Positions 22,228-32,853 are shown, numbered from the stretch's first letter. The stretch is DNA of 64,000 nt from Rhodopseudomonas sp. BR0M22 (GCF_010907035.1 NZ_QUMK01000018.1:1-64000); one strand, 5' to 3'. The notes: generated by a model from the sequence alone, not told the origin. Translations and numbers: made by a program.

Positions 22228-22374
22228 GTCACCACGCTGAATTCGTGTGGGCTCGCCGGCAAATGCTTGCATCGCTCGGATGCTGCGGGCGGTCAAGCGG
22301 TGTCCGAATGCCCTTCGGAGCCAGCACTCGTAGGATTACGTGCGACTTTCGTCTCAAACCCGTGCCGACCAACT

Positions 22375-22409
22375 AACCAGCGATTCACCGTCGCTGTGAC
22401 GGTCTGGTT
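22375..22409 (+). promoter_or_regulatory. Two-stem hairpin in the leader of papA
   Basis: AACCAG pairs with CTGGTT and, nested inside after a 6-base bulge, ACCGTC pairs with GACGGT around GCTGT. The stem is followed by GTAATTATGCTTTT and ends 44 bases before the papA ATG. It could be an attenuator, an RNA-stability element or a protein site. There is no direct evidence for any of these. Confidence 0.4.
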
Positions 22410-22453
22410 GTAATTATGCTTTTGGCAATACTCCCCGCGTTTTGTTCAAGGTT

Positions 22454-24163
22454 ATGGGGGTAGTCTCGGTCATCAGAACGGTTGATCTGTTGGAGCCACC
22501 GGCGTGCGGCAACGCGCCGGGGGCTGCGGACGATCACGACCTGTCGCAGGGCAAAGCTCGGCTGACGCTGGCGGCGTTCATGGCGATCGATATCGGGCTC
22601 GCGCTGATCTCGCCGGAGGGCGAGATCGTGATGACCAATCCGACGTTCGATCTCGCCTTTGGTACGATTCCGTCCAAGCAGCTGCTGTCGCGGTTCGGCT
22701 TCGACCCCAGCTACGACGGCGGCAAGGCGTCGCGCCCGATCATTTTCCCGGACGAACGGATCTACTGGATCGACATCACGGGATTTCCCGACGGCTGGCT
22801 GATCAGCGCCGCCGATATCAGCGAGCGCCTGCGCCAGGGCATCGCCGGTGTCGAGCTGTCGCGCATCGATCGGCTCACCCAATTGGCGAACCGCCTGGTG
22901 TTTCACGAGCGGCTCGCCGATCTGCTGACGCAGCCGGCGGACGTTCGTTGCGACGCCGCGGTGCTGACCATCGATCTCGATCGCTTCAAGGCGATCAACG
23001 ACACGCTCGGGCGCACCATCGGCGATGCGCTGCTGTGTCTGGTGGCCAAGCGCATCAGCTCGGCGCTGGCGCCGAGCGACGTGCTGGCCCGGCTCGACGC
23101 CGACGAGTTCGGCGTGATCCAGATGGGGCGAGATCAGCCGGAAGCCTCGGTGACCCTGGCCAAACGTCTGGTCGACTTGCTCAGCCGGCCGTATCTGCTC
23201 GAAGGCCAGCTCATCAATGTCAGTGCTTTCGTCGGCATCGCGCTGCTCGACGACGCCGACATCGACGTCGACGGGGTGCTGAAGAACGCCGATTTGGCGC
23301 TGCATCGCGCCAAGCAGGAACGCTACGCCGGATATCGCGTGTTCGAATCCGCGATGGACGAGAGCATGCGGGCGCGGCGGGCGCTGGAGACCGATCTGCG
23401 CCGCGCTCTGGCGCTGCGCGAGTTCTCGCTGGTGTATCAGCCGCAGGTCAATCTGCAGAGCCGCCGGGTGGCCGGCTTCGAGGCGTTGCTGCGCTGGCGC
23501 TGCCCGACGCGCGGTCCGGTGTCGCCGCTCGATTTCATTCCGATTGCGGAAGAAACCGGGATCATCGGTCCGATCGGCGAATGGGTGCTGCGCACCGCCT
23601 GCCGGGATGCTGCAAGCTGGCCGGGCGACTACATGGTCGCGGTCAACATTTCGGCGATCCAGTTTGCCAACCGGTCGCTGGTGGCGACCGTGGTGTCGGC
23701 GCTCGCCGACAGCGGGCTCGATCCGCGGCGACTGGAGCTCGAGATCACCGAAAGCGTGATGCTCGATTCGCGAGGAAATGCGCTCGGCGTGCTGCAGCAG
23801 CTTCGCGGACTGGGTGTCCGGGTATCGCTCGACGATTTCGGAACCGGCTATTCGTCGCTCGGCTATCTGCGCAGCTTTCCGTTCGACAAGATCAAGATCG
23901 ATCAGTCGTTTGTGCGCGAAGCCTCCGAGGATCCCGGTAACCGCGCGATCGTCCGCGCAATCGCCTCGCTCGGCGCCAGCCTTGGCATGGCGACGGTTGC
24001 CGAAGGGGTCGAAACCGAAGATCAGCTCGCGCGGGTCGCAGCCGACGGCTGCACCGACGTGCAGGGCTATCTGATCAGCCGGCCGATCCCTCCGGGAGAG
24101 ATCGAGCATTTTCTCGCCGAGAGCCGCAACGTGATCGACGCGGCGACGGAAGTCAGTCTCTGA
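22454..24163 (+). CDS. papA: EAL c-di-GMP phosphodiesterase with degenerate GGDEF (PapA type)
   Basis: The 569-residue protein has a short PAS-like N-terminal region, a GGDEF domain whose active-site motif reads DADEF (in ARLDADEFGVI), so cyclase activity is probably lost, and an EAL domain with all key residues: FEALLRW, VNISAIQF, LEITESV, LDDFGTGYSS, KIKIDQSFV, AEGVET and QGYLISRP. It should hydrolyse cyclic di-GMP. The BLUF gene follows after 15 bases. The arrangement matches the R. palustris PapA-PapB pair, in which blue light acting on PapB raises PapA activity; the match is from memory of that system. Confidence 0.85.
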   Translation: MGVVSVIRTVDLLEPPACGNAPGAADDHDLSQGKARLTLAAFMAIDIGLALISPEGEIVMTNPTFDLAFGTIPSKQLLSRFGFDPSYDGGKASRPIIFPDERIYWIDITGFPDGWLISAADISERLRQGIAGVELSRIDRLTQLANRLVFHERLADLLTQPADVRCDAAVLTIDLDRFKAINDTLGRTIGDALLCLVAKRISSALAPSDVLARLDADEFGVIQMGRDQPEASVTLAKRLVDLLSRPYLLEGQLINVSAFVGIALLDDADIDVDGVLKNADLALHRAKQERYAGYRVFESAMDESMRARRALETDLRRALALREFSLVYQPQVNLQSRRVAGFEALLRWRCPTRGPVSPLDFIPIAEETGIIGPIGEWVLRTACRDAASWPGDYMVAVNISAIQFANRSLVATVVSALADSGLDPRRLELEITESVMLDSRGNALGVLQQLRGLGVRVSLDDFGTGYSSLGYLRSFPFDKIKIDQSFVREASEDPGNRAIVRAIASLGASLGMATVAEGVETEDQLARVAADGCTDVQGYLISRPIPPGEIEHFLAESRNVIDAATEVSL

Positions 24164-24178
24164 CCGGGAGCATCGCAG

Positions 24179-24622
24179 ATGTCGAGCGAGCTGTATCGCT
24201 GCGTGTACTACAGTAGAAACCTGATTGCCGGAGGGCCGGCGCGAATCGCCGAGGAGATCGAGTCGATCCTGGCGGCCGCGCGCCGCAACAACCCGCGGCT
24301 CTCGATCACCGGCGCCTTGCTGTTCAACCGCGGTCTTTTCGCCCAGGTGCTCGAAGGGCCGTGCGAGTCGGTGGAAACGCTGTTCGAAAAGATCCTGCGC
24401 GACGAGCGCCACGGCGACATTCAGGTGCTCGCTTTCACCGCCTCGTCCGGGCGGCTGTTCAGCAACTGGTCGATGGCGTTTCTCGGCCGCTCGCGCGAGG
24501 ACGAAAACCTGTTCGGTCATATCGGCCGGCAGACCGGGTTCAGTACCGAGCGGATCGCGGGCGATCGTCTGCTCGAGATCGTCCGCCATCTCGCTTACGA
24601 AGAAGAAGCTCGCGCGGCCTGA
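24179..24622 (+). CDS. papB: BLUF-domain blue-light receptor (PapB type)
   Basis: The 147-residue protein is one BLUF domain (residues 4-97) plus a short helical C-terminal extension. Flavin-site residues line up with AppA: Y10 in RCVYYS, N38 in RNNPRLSITGAL, Q56 in LFAQVLEG, and W97/M99 in SNWSMAF. All are present, so it should bind FAD and photocycle. It has no output domain, so it must signal through a partner; the EAL protein encoded just upstream in the same operon is the obvious one. Confidence 0.9.
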   Translation: MSSELYRCVYYSRNLIAGGPARIAEEIESILAAARRNNPRLSITGALLFNRGLFAQVLEGPCESVETLFEKILRDERHGDIQVLAFTASSGRLFSNWSMAFLGRSREDENLFGHIGRQTGFSTERIAGDRLLEIVRHLAYEEEARAA

Positions 24623-24643
24623 GCGGCGCCTGCGAACAGCAAG

Positions 24644-25330
24644 TCAGATCGCGCTCGCCGCGATGTTGACCATCAGTGCCACCAGCGCGGTGTTGAATAC
24701 GAAAGACGCCACACCGTGCGCGGTCGCGGTGCGGCGGATGATCTTGTCGGTGATGCCGACATCCGACACCTGCGCGGTCATGCCGATCACGAACGAGAAA
24801 TACACGAAGTCCCAATAATCGGGCTCGGCGTGCGCCTCGGCGCCCGGGAACGCCAAGCCGCCTTCGCGGTCGCCGCGATAATATTCGTGGGCGTAATGCA
24901 GCGCGAAGGTGGTGTGAACCGCCGCCCATGACAGCGCGATCGTGAAAGTGGCGAGCGCCAATTCGGCGGCGCCGCGATGCGCGTTGCCGAGTTCGGAGAC
25001 GATCGCCGCGATGCTGGCGAAGGCGCCGAACGCCGTCACCATCAGGATCAGGAAGCGGCCGTCGTCCTGCAGCACCGCGTTGCGGCGGATGTAGGCGATG
25101 CTGCAGCGTGCCATCATCGCAAAGGCCAGCACCAGATAGACGACGATCGACACGTCCCAGCCGATCAGCGCCCGCGTCACCGGCCGCAGCCACCCCGGCA
25201 GCAACAGCGCCGCGGCGATGCCGACCGCGATCGAGGCGAACAGCCGCGGCCGCGAATACACCAGCCGGACGACGCGCGGCAGCTTCCGAAACCGAAGCAG
25301 ACGCACATCGTCGTCCGGATGATGGGGCAT
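24644..25330 (-). CDS. DUF1345 membrane protein
   Basis: The 228-residue protein has five to six hydrophobic helices and the DUF1345 hallmarks [17 protein letters not shown]-like (here [16 protein letters not shown]) and [21 protein letters not shown]. The family has no established function. It starts 7 bases after the ispA stop and is convergent with papB, so it is likely co-transcribed with ispA. I cannot assign a role. Confidence 0.85.
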   Translation of the reverse strand: MPHHPDDDVRLLRFRKLPRVVRLVYSRPRLFASIAVGIAAALLLPGWLRPVTRALIGWDVSIVVYLVLAFAMMARCSIAYIRRNAVLQDDGRFLILMVTAFGAFASIAAIVSELGNAHRGAAELALATFTIALSWAAVHTTFALHYAHEYYRGDREGGLAFPGAEAHAEPDYWDFVYFSFVIGMTAQVSDVGITDKIIRRTATAHGVASFVFNTALVALMVNIAASAI

Positions 25331-25337
25331 CGGTCGA

Positions 25338-26264
25338 TCAGTTCTTCCGCTCGGCGACGAAACGGGCGGCGGCGCGCAGCACGTCGCCGCGGTCGCCGAA
25401 CGGCTCCAGTGCCTGGTCGGCGCGCGCGATCAGGTCGCGCAGCCGCTGCTTGGCGCCGTCGATGCCGAGCTGGGTGACGAAGGTGGTCTTGCCGAGCGCG
25501 GCGTCGGCGCCGGCCGGCTTGCCGAGCGCTTCGGCGTCGCCTTCGACGTCGAGCAGATCGTCGGCGATCTGGAACGCTTCGCCGAGCGCGCGGCCGTAAT
25601 CGTCGAGCGCGCGATACTGGTCGGCGTTGGCCTGACCGAGGAGCGCGCCGGCGACGCAGCCGTAGCGAAGCAGCGCGCCGGTCTTCATCTGCTGCAGCCG
25701 CGCAACGTCGACCGGTTCGCGATCACCGAACCGGCCTTCACCGGCGAGATCCAGCATCTGGCCACCCACCATGCCGCCGAGCCCGGCGCAGCGCGCCAGC
25801 ACCCGCGTCAACATCAAGCGCACGGTCGGGTCGTTGTGCACTTCGTCGCGGGTGACGATGTCGAATGCGAAGGTCAGCAGCGCGTCGCCGGCCAGAATGG
25901 CGGTGGCGTCGTCATAGGCCTTGTGCAGCGTCGGCCGGCCGCGGCGCAGATCGCTGTTGTCCATCGCCGGCAGATCGTCGTGGATCAGCGAGTAGCAGTG
26001 GATGCACTCGAGCGCGGCGCCGACCAAGAGTGCAGCCGCGCGATCGATGCCGAACACCGCAGCACTCTCGACCGCCAGGAACGGCCGCAGCCGCTTGCCG
26101 CCGCCGAGCGTGGAGTAGCGGATCGCCTCCATCAGCCGGCGCGGCCGGGCGATCTCGTCGGACATCAATTCGTCGGACAACAGCCGGCCGAGCAGCGCTT
26201 CGGTATCCTCGGCGGTGGTGTCGAGCCGCTTGGCAAAGTCGATCGTGGAAGTGCCGGTGGCCAT
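25338..26264 (-). CDS. ispA: Polyprenyl synthetase, probable farnesyl diphosphate synthase
   Basis: The 308-residue enzyme condenses IPP with allylic diphosphates. It has [10 protein letters not shown] for IPP binding, the first Asp-rich motif [16 protein letters not shown] and the second Asp-rich motif [13 protein letters not shown]. The two residues inserted in DDLPAMD are typical of bacterial IspA (C15). A geranylgeranyl role cannot be excluded in a phototroph. I chose the ATG at 26264 because GGAG stands 9 bases upstream; a further ATG pair at 26303-26306 would add 14 residues. Confidence 0.88.
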   Translation of the reverse strand: MATGTSTIDFAKRLDTTAEDTEALLGRLLSDELMSDEIARPRRLMEAIRYSTLGGGKRLRPFLAVESAAVFGIDRAAALLVGAALECIHCYSLIHDDLPAMDNSDLRRGRPTLHKAYDDATAILAGDALLTFAFDIVTRDEVHNDPTVRLMLTRVLARCAGLGGMVGGQMLDLAGEGRFGDREPVDVARLQQMKTGALLRYGCVAGALLGQANADQYRALDDYGRALGEAFQIADDLLDVEGDAEALGKPAGADAALGKTTFVTQLGIDGAKQRLRDLIARADQALEPFGDRGDVLRAAARFVAERKN

Positions 26265-26366
26265 TCGGAAGTGCTCCAGATAAAATTCGGCCGGACCATT
26301 CATCATGGCACCGGCTTCGTCAATTCGGCGGAGGGCAAGGGGGCCACGCCATCACCGGGAGCGATC

Positions 26367-27140
26367 GTGTCTGATCCCGCTGCGTTTGCGCCTCGCACCA
26401 AGCGTGTGGTTCGCATTGTCATCCTCGTAGGGCTCGCGCTGCTGGCCCTGCCTTATCTCCTCACCATCCTGTATGGCGGCGGCCAGCCGGTCTCGACGCT
26501 GATGCTGTGGCGCTGGGCCACCGGCGCGCCGGTCAGCCGGACCTGGATCGACATCGAGACCATCGCGCCGGCGCTGCCGCGCAGCGTGGTGGCGGCCGAG
26601 GACGCCAAGTTCTGCAGCCATCACGGCATTGACTGGGATTCGGTGCGCGACGTGATCGACGACATGCAGGACGGCGAGGCCAGCCGTGGCGGCTCGACCA
26701 TCACCCAGCAGGTCGCGAAGAACCTGTTCCTGTGGCCGGGGCGCAGCGTCATCCGCAAGGCGCTGGAGGCACCGCTGGCGCTGTGGATCGACTTCGTGCT
26801 GCCCAAGCAGCGGATTCTCGAAATCTACCTCAACATCGCCGAATGGGGCCCGAGCGGCCAATTCGGTGCGATGGCCGGCGCCGATTACGCCTTCGGCCGC
26901 TCCGCCGCGCAATTATCCGCCAAGGAGGCGGCGCTGTTGGCGGCGATCCTGCCGAACCCCCACATCCGGAGCGCCAAGACGCCCGGCCCCGGTGTCCGGC
27001 GGCTTGCAGCTACCTATGTGGCGCGGGCCCGATCGGCCGAGCTGCGGCAGTGCTGGCGGGAAAATCGCGAATCTCGCCACTCACTTGGCGGCATTTTGAC
27101 CGCCGACCGCCCTAGCAATCCCATCCAGCTTCCGTTATAA
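26367..27140 (+). CDS. mtgA: Monofunctional peptidoglycan transglycosylase MtgA
   Basis: The 257-residue protein polymerises lipid II into glycan strands. One N-terminal membrane anchor ([19 protein letters not shown]) is followed by a GT51 domain with the catalytic glutamate E78 in [17 protein letters not shown], the motif [30 protein letters not shown] and [13 protein letters not shown]. There is no transpeptidase domain. I chose GTG 26367, with GGGAG just upstream. The frame stays open far upstream, but that part overlaps ispA on the other strand. Confidence 0.94.
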   Translation: MSDPAAFAPRTKRVVRIVILVGLALLALPYLLTILYGGGQPVSTLMLWRWATGAPVSRTWIDIETIAPALPRSVVAAEDAKFCSHHGIDWDSVRDVIDDMQDGEASRGGSTITQQVAKNLFLWPGRSVIRKALEAPLALWIDFVLPKQRILEIYLNIAEWGPSGQFGAMAGADYAFGRSAAQLSAKEAALLAAILPNPHIRSAKTPGPGVRRLAATYVARARSAELRQCWRENRESRHSLGGILTADRPSNPIQLPL

Positions 27141-27237
27141 GCCCGGCCTTACGCATTTCGCCTGCGCGCAAGCGGGCCGTCCGAGTGTGGACGCCGACAC
27201 CGATTTCGCCAGGGAACCTCCGTTAAGGATTACCGAT

Positions 27238-27420
27238 ATGGCCGTTCCGAGAAGAAAAACTTCGCCCTCGCGGCGTGGCATGCGCCGGTCCGCGGACGCG
27301 ATCAAGCGCCCGACCTATGTCGAGGACAAGGATTCCGGCGAACTGCGCCGCCCCCACCATCTCGATCTCAAGACCGGGATGTACAAGGGCCGCCAGGTTC
27401 TGAAGAAGAAGGATTCCTGA
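27238..27420 (+). CDS. rpmF: 50S ribosomal protein L32
   Basis: The 60-residue basic protein [20 protein letters not shown] with [17 protein letters not shown] is L32 of the alphaproteobacterial type, which lacks the zinc-binding cysteines found in some other L32 proteins. AAGGA lies 10 bases before the ATG. It stands alone about 100 bases after mtgA. Confidence 0.97.
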   Translation: MAVPRRKTSPSRRGMRRSADAIKRPTYVEDKDSGELRRPHHLDLKTGMYKGRQVLKKKDS

Positions 27421-27627
27421 GCTTTCTGCTCGGATCCGGTCGGCGCGGCATGCGTGTCGCTCCGACCCTCAGGGTGCACGCGAGCGCGAGCCGCATCTGT
27501 GCGGCAGCATCGTGAATGGCCCCGACCGATGTCTGAATTCGTGCCAAGTGTTGCGTTAACGCGTTGACGTTCGCGTCCGGACGAAGGCCCGCTCGCGTCT
27601 GGTTGTCGTGAACCACAGGCTTCGCCG

Positions 27628-28257
27628 ATGTCGATTATCGGTTTTCCGCTGCTGCTGATTCCAGTCGCGATCTGCAACATCATCGTGTTTCTGATGCCGG
27701 GGCTGAGTTTCGACGCCCCGCTTTGGAGTCTTGCGCTTCCGTCGGGAGCGGCCTGGGCGATCCGGCTCGGCGACGTCCTGGTGGCCCTCGGCGTGTTGTT
27801 GCTGCTGCCCGAGGTGATGAAGGCGGCACGACCCGGCGCCAAATACCTCACCGATCATTTGCTGTCTTTGCTGGTGCTCGGCGGCACGGCGGCCGAATTT
27901 GTGATGTTGCCGCAGTTTGCCAATCCGACCGTGTTTCTGCTGGTGATGCTCGCGCTGGTCGATTTCCTCAGCGGCATTGCGTTGCGCAGCCGGCATCGGA
28001 AGGCCGCGCGTGCAGCTCGTCAGGTCGCCGCAAGACCGGACCAACCATCCTCGGCCAACGCTGTTCAACCGTCCGAGAAGGTCGAACACGCCGCGCCCGC
28101 GCTGCCGTCGGCCGCGATGGCGCCGCAACCGGTCGAGCCGGCCTCTGTGTCCGCCGCCGCTGCGGCGTCGATTGCGGAAGCAGTTTTACTCGACCGACCG
28201 GAGCCGGTGAAATCCGCCGAGACGCCAGAGGACACCGATAAGTCGCCTGCCCGCTGA
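27628..28257 (+). CDS. Hypothetical membrane protein with Ala/Pro-rich tail
   Basis: The 209-residue product has four hydrophobic segments in the first 120 residues (starting MSIIGFPLLLIPVAICNIIV), followed by a basic patch RSRHRKAARAARQ and about 80 residues of low-complexity Ala/Pro/Glu sequence. I do not recognise a domain family. Membrane location is likely; the tail should be cytoplasmic. Confidence 0.7.
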   Translation: MSIIGFPLLLIPVAICNIIVFLMPGLSFDAPLWSLALPSGAAWAIRLGDVLVALGVLLLLPEVMKAARPGAKYLTDHLLSLLVLGGTAAEFVMLPQFANPTVFLLVMLALVDFLSGIALRSRHRKAARAARQVAARPDQPSSANAVQPSEKVEHAAPALPSAAMAPQPVEPASVSAAAAASIAEAVLLDRPEPVKSAETPEDTDKSPAR

Positions 28258-28275
28258 GCTGCTTCGGCTAGGTGA

Positions 28276-28590
28276 TCACGATGTCCGTTGAGTTCGGAAG
28301 CCGGACGGCGGGGGGCTGAAGGCGTGGCCCGGCGCCGCGCGGTAAGCGGCATTGGCCTGGCCCGGCTCGGCCCGATGGCTGTCGCGGGTCTGCGGATAGC
28401 CGCCGTCAATTGCCATCAAATGTGCCACGAAGTTCGAAGACGGCCGCACCTGCCGATCGGTGTAGCGGGTTCGCATCGGCGGCGGCGTCACCGGGATCGG
28501 CAACGGCTCGATCAGTTCGCCCTCTTCGCAATCCGGTTCCGCCGAGGCGCCGTGGACGTCGCTGCCGTCGTCGATCCAGATATTCGCCAT
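28276..28590 (-). CDS. Small hypothetical protein of a rhizobial family
   Basis: The 104-residue product starts MANIWIDDGSDVHGAS and contains VRPSSNFVAHLMAIDGGYPQ and TRDSHRAEPGQANAAYR. Similar FVAQL-x-PQTR-x-RRA-type short proteins recur in Rhizobiales genomes, which suggests a real gene, but none has a known function as far as I recall. No signal peptide or membrane segment is seen. It is convergent with the membrane-protein gene before it. Confidence 0.5.
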   Translation of the reverse strand: MANIWIDDGSDVHGASAEPDCEEGELIEPLPIPVTPPPMRTRYTDRQVRPSSNFVAHLMAIDGGYPQTRDSHRAEPGQANAAYRAAPGHAFSPPPSGFRTQRTS

Positions 28591-28829
28591 TCTCGCACCC
28601 GCGTTCACTTGTCTCGTTTCGGAACGGGTGACCCCGTCCTGATGCCGTCTTCGCAAGTCGTGTGCCGGAGGCTCGTACCTCGTAATATACCTAGGTCCGG
28701 GCATTCGTTCCTGTCCTGGAATCGGACTTGGTTTCCGAATTCTTAATTGAATCGACCTAGCGTGCGGAGGGTCTGCCGACCTATCCTGCACAGGAGAATC
28801 ACCTGACAGCGTCCCGAAACGAGGCAGTC

Positions 28830-30575
28830 GTGTCGTCCGCCGTTCCTGCGCCCCGCCCATCGACCGCGCAGATCGCGAGCGATCTTTTTCCGTCGTCGAT
28901 CCTGTCGCTGCTCGGGCAAGCGGCCTTCGTGTGGGATCTGGCCACCGACGCGTTGGCCTGGACCGGGGCGGTCGAGGATCTGTTTCAAGACATTCCGGCG
29001 TCGACGCTGGCCACCGGAGCCAGCTTTTCGACGCTGCTCGAGCCATCGCGGAGCGTTCGTTCCGACGCGCTGCTGAACGCCGCTGCGGCCGTAGGACCCG
29101 GCTGCGTGCCGTACCGGATCGAGTATGGCATCCGTGTTTCCACCGCCGCGCCGGTTTGCTGGATCGAAGAAACCGGGGTTTGGTTCGCCGGTCCCGATGG
29201 CCGTCCGTCGCGTGTTCAGGGCATCGTTCGCATCAACAACGAGCGGCATGCCTGGGACGAGCAGCTCCTGAAATTGTCGCAGCACGATCCCCTGACAGGC
29301 GAGCTCAACCGCGCTCATCTGATCGCGGCGCTCGCCGAGGCGATTGAAGAGTCCGCGCGGTTTCGCACCAGCCTGTCGTTCATGCTGGTCGGCATCGACC
29401 ATTTGGCGCGGGTCAACGATTCGTTCGGATTCGACGTCGCCGACGAAGTCATCTCGACGATCGCCGGGCGGATCCGCAGCCGGCTGCGTGCCGGCGATCA
29501 GCTCGGTCGGTTCTCTGGCAACAAATTCGGATTGGTTCTGAAGAACTGCTCCATCGACGATGCGCAAATCGCGGTGGGGCGATTTCTCGCGGCGGTCGGT
29601 GGCGAGATCGTGCCGACGCGGTCCGGCCCTGTGTCGGCCACCGTGTCGATCGGCGCGGTGAGCGCGCCGCGTCACGCGCGCAATGCCGAGGAAGCGATCA
29701 ACCGCGCCCAGGAGGCGCTGGCCGCCGCCAAGCATCGCCGCAGCGGCTCGTTTTCGATGTGGCGACCGAACGTCGAGCGCGACACGCAGCGCCGGGTCAA
29801 CATCCGCGTCACCGACGAGATCGTTGCCGCGTTGAATGAGCGGCGCATTGTGCTGGCCTACGAGCCCGTCGTCTCGGCGTCGTCCCGAGAGCCTGCCTTC
29901 TACGAGTGCTTGGTGCGGATGAGGACCGACGACGGTCAGGTTCTGCTCGCGCCCGATATCGTCCCGGTGGCCGAGCGATTAGGGTTGATCCGGCTGGTCG
30001 ATCATCGTGTGCTGGAGCTGGTGGTGGCCGAGCTGTCCGCCGCTCCGGACGTCTCGCTCAGCCTCAACATCTCGCCCGATACCACGATAGATCCCGACTG
30101 GTGGGCGGGGATCGAATCGCTGATGCTTGCGCATCCCAGCCTCGCGCAGCGCTTGATCGTCGAGATCACCGAGACCGTGGCGATTCCCGACCTCGACGAA
30201 GTCCGCGGGTTCGTCAACCGGCTCAAGAGTCTCGGCGCCAAGATCGCGATCGACGATTTCGGCGCGGGCTACACCTCGTTCCGCAATCTGCGCGCGCTCG
30301 GGGTCGATATCGTCAAGATCGACGGTGCCTTCGTGCAGAACATCGCGCGCTCGGCCGATGACCGTGCCTTCGTACAGACGCTGATCGATCTGGCACGACG
30401 GCTCGGTATCAAGACCGTGGCCGAATGGGTGCAAGACGAAGAATCCGCGCAGCTGTTGCGCGACTGGGGATGCGACTACATCCAGGGACGGTTGATCGGA
30501 CTGGCGTCGCAGCGTCGGCCGTGGCCGATCGCCGCCGCAGCGGCTGCGAGCCTCGCCGGTCAAGCGGTCTATTAG
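28830..30575 (+). CDS. PAS-GGDEF-EAL protein with degenerate GGDEF and variant EAL
   Basis: The 581-residue protein has a PAS-like N-terminal region (about 25-140), a GGDEF domain whose signature is SGNKF (in RFSGNKFGLVL), so it is not expected to make c-di-GMP, and an EAL domain where EAL reads ECL. The EAL metal and catalytic positions are largely kept: E in YECLVRM, SLNIS, VEITETV, IDDFGAGYTS, VKID, the first E of AEWVQ, and IQGRL. AEWVQ departs from AEGVE. It could be a weak phosphodiesterase or a c-di-GMP sensor. GTG start with GAGGC upstream. Confidence 0.85.
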   Translation: MSSAVPAPRPSTAQIASDLFPSSILSLLGQAAFVWDLATDALAWTGAVEDLFQDIPASTLATGASFSTLLEPSRSVRSDALLNAAAAVGPGCVPYRIEYGIRVSTAAPVCWIEETGVWFAGPDGRPSRVQGIVRINNERHAWDEQLLKLSQHDPLTGELNRAHLIAALAEAIEESARFRTSLSFMLVGIDHLARVNDSFGFDVADEVISTIAGRIRSRLRAGDQLGRFSGNKFGLVLKNCSIDDAQIAVGRFLAAVGGEIVPTRSGPVSATVSIGAVSAPRHARNAEEAINRAQEALAAAKHRRSGSFSMWRPNVERDTQRRVNIRVTDEIVAALNERRIVLAYEPVVSASSREPAFYECLVRMRTDDGQVLLAPDIVPVAERLGLIRLVDHRVLELVVAELSAAPDVSLSLNISPDTTIDPDWWAGIESLMLAHPSLAQRLIVEITETVAIPDLDEVRGFVNRLKSLGAKIAIDDFGAGYTSFRNLRALGVDIVKIDGAFVQNIARSADDRAFVQTLIDLARRLGIKTVAEWVQDEESAQLLRDWGCDYIQGRLIGLASQRRPWPIAAAAAASLAGQAVY

Positions 30576-30650
30576 CAAAACTAAGCGGGACGGCCGAGCC
30601 TCGCGAACGCTGGCTGGCCCGGCTTCCACTCGATTGACAGGTCATCGAAG

Positions 30651-30683
30651 CTTTCCGGTTCTGATAGAATCAGAACCGGAAAG
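30651..30683. terminator. Perfect 15-bp hairpin between convergent genes
   Basis: CTTTCCGGTTCTGAT and ATCAGAACCGGAAAG are perfect complements separated by AGA. The hairpin lies between the EAL-protein gene and the phaR gene, which are transcribed towards it. There is no T-run on either side, so it may act in both directions weakly or as a 3' stabiliser. Confidence 0.5.
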
Positions 30684-30707
30684 TTGTCTGAGCAGCAAGC
30701 CTTGCCG

Positions 30708-31301
30708 CTATTCGTCTTTCTTCGGCTGTTCGATCGACATCCGCTCGAGCCGGTCCTGCATCTCTTTCATCTGCCGGCGCAGATCTTCGATGCTGTCGGA
30801 GCCGCCACTGCTGGTTTCGGCGGGCGCTTCATCGCCTGATTCGTGGCTCGGCTTGCGCGGCACGAACATCGAGAAGGTCTGCTGGAAAAGCTCCATGTTG
30901 CGGCGGACGGTTTCTTCCAGCGGCGCGAACGGCGTCATGCTGAAGGTCGATGCCATCTGCTTGCGGAATTTTTCCTGCTCGCGCGTCAGCGAGTCGATCG
31001 ACTGCTCCAGATACTTCGGCACCACCATTTGCATGCTGTCGCCGTAGAACCGGATGAGTTGCCGGAGGAAGGTGGTCGGCAGAAGGTTCTGCCCGGCCTT
31101 GTTCTCTTGCTCGAAGATGATCTGCGCGAGCACGCTGCGGGTGATGTCGTCGCCCGTCTTGGCGTCGTAAACGAGGAAGTCCTCGCCGTCCTTCACCATC
31201 GCGGCGAGATCTTCGAGCGTCACGTAAGTACTGGTGCCGGTGTTGTAGAGTCGCCGGTTCGCGTATTTTTTGATCGTGGTCGGTTGGTCTGATTTCGCCA
31301 T
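30708..31301 (-). CDS. phaR: Polyhydroxyalkanoate synthesis repressor PhaR
   Basis: The 197-residue regulator begins with the conserved PHB/PHA accumulation DNA-binding domain IKKYANRRLYNTGTSTYVTL (about residues 10-30), followed by the PHB_acc domain (LLPTTFLRQLIRFYGDSMQ, VPKYLEQSID) and a coiled C-terminal segment (DLRRQMKEMQDRLERM). PhaR binds DNA and PHB granules and represses phasin and other genes when no PHB is present. It is divergent from phaA. The ATG at 31301 begins MAKSDQPTTIKK. Confidence 0.95.
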   Translation of the reverse strand: MAKSDQPTTIKKYANRRLYNTGTSTYVTLEDLAAMVKDGEDFLVYDAKTGDDITRSVLAQIIFEQENKAGQNLLPTTFLRQLIRFYGDSMQMVVPKYLEQSIDSLTREQEKFRKQMASTFSMTPFAPLEETVRRNMELFQQTFSMFVPRKPSHESGDEAPAETSSGGSDSIEDLRRQMKEMQDRLERMSIEQPKKDE

Positions 31302-31357
31302 GTCACCCACACACACGGAGGATAAGGAACCCGCCGCCTCCCGACAGCAGGCTGAGA

Positions 31358-31370
31358 CGCAATGCAATAA
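31358..31370. promoter_or_regulatory. Possible PhaR site in the phaR-phaA gap
   Basis: CGCAATGCAATAA resembles the TGC-N3-GCA type of dyad reported for PhaR proteins (from memory), with the first T replaced by C. It stands about 57 bases before phaR and could serve autoregulation. The match is imperfect. Confidence 0.25.
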
Positions 31371-31375
31371 AGTAA

Positions 31376-32761
<1,386 letters not shown>

Positions 32762-32802
32762 TCGACGCGTGCCGCAAATTTGCGGTAAACGAACTTATCA
32801 GT

Positions 32803-32811
32803 TGCAGTGCA
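32803..32811. promoter_or_regulatory. Possible PhaR site downstream of phaA
   Basis: TGCAGTGCA fits a TGC-N3-GCA dyad, the core described for rhizobial PhaR (from memory). It lies about 40 bases past phaA and 130 before phaB, just ahead of a terminator. A perfect 14-bp palindrome, CCGCAAATTTGCGG, lies at 32772-32785. Binding is not shown by sequence alone. Confidence 0.3.
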
Positions 32812-32824
32812 AGAACGATTGTTC

Positions 32825-32853
32825 AAACGCCCGGCAGATTGCCGGGCGTTTTT
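32825..32853 (+). terminator. Rho-independent terminator between phaA and phaB
   Basis: A perfect 12-bp stem AAACGCCCGGCA / TGCCGGGCGTTT with a 3-base loop is followed by TT. It should end most phaA transcripts, so phaB probably needs its own promoter. Confidence 0.85.

Noticed and set aside
22424-22445. Sigma-54 promoter before papA (TTGGCA...GC)
   Set aside because: The GG to GC spacing is not the 10 bases that sigma-54 requires.
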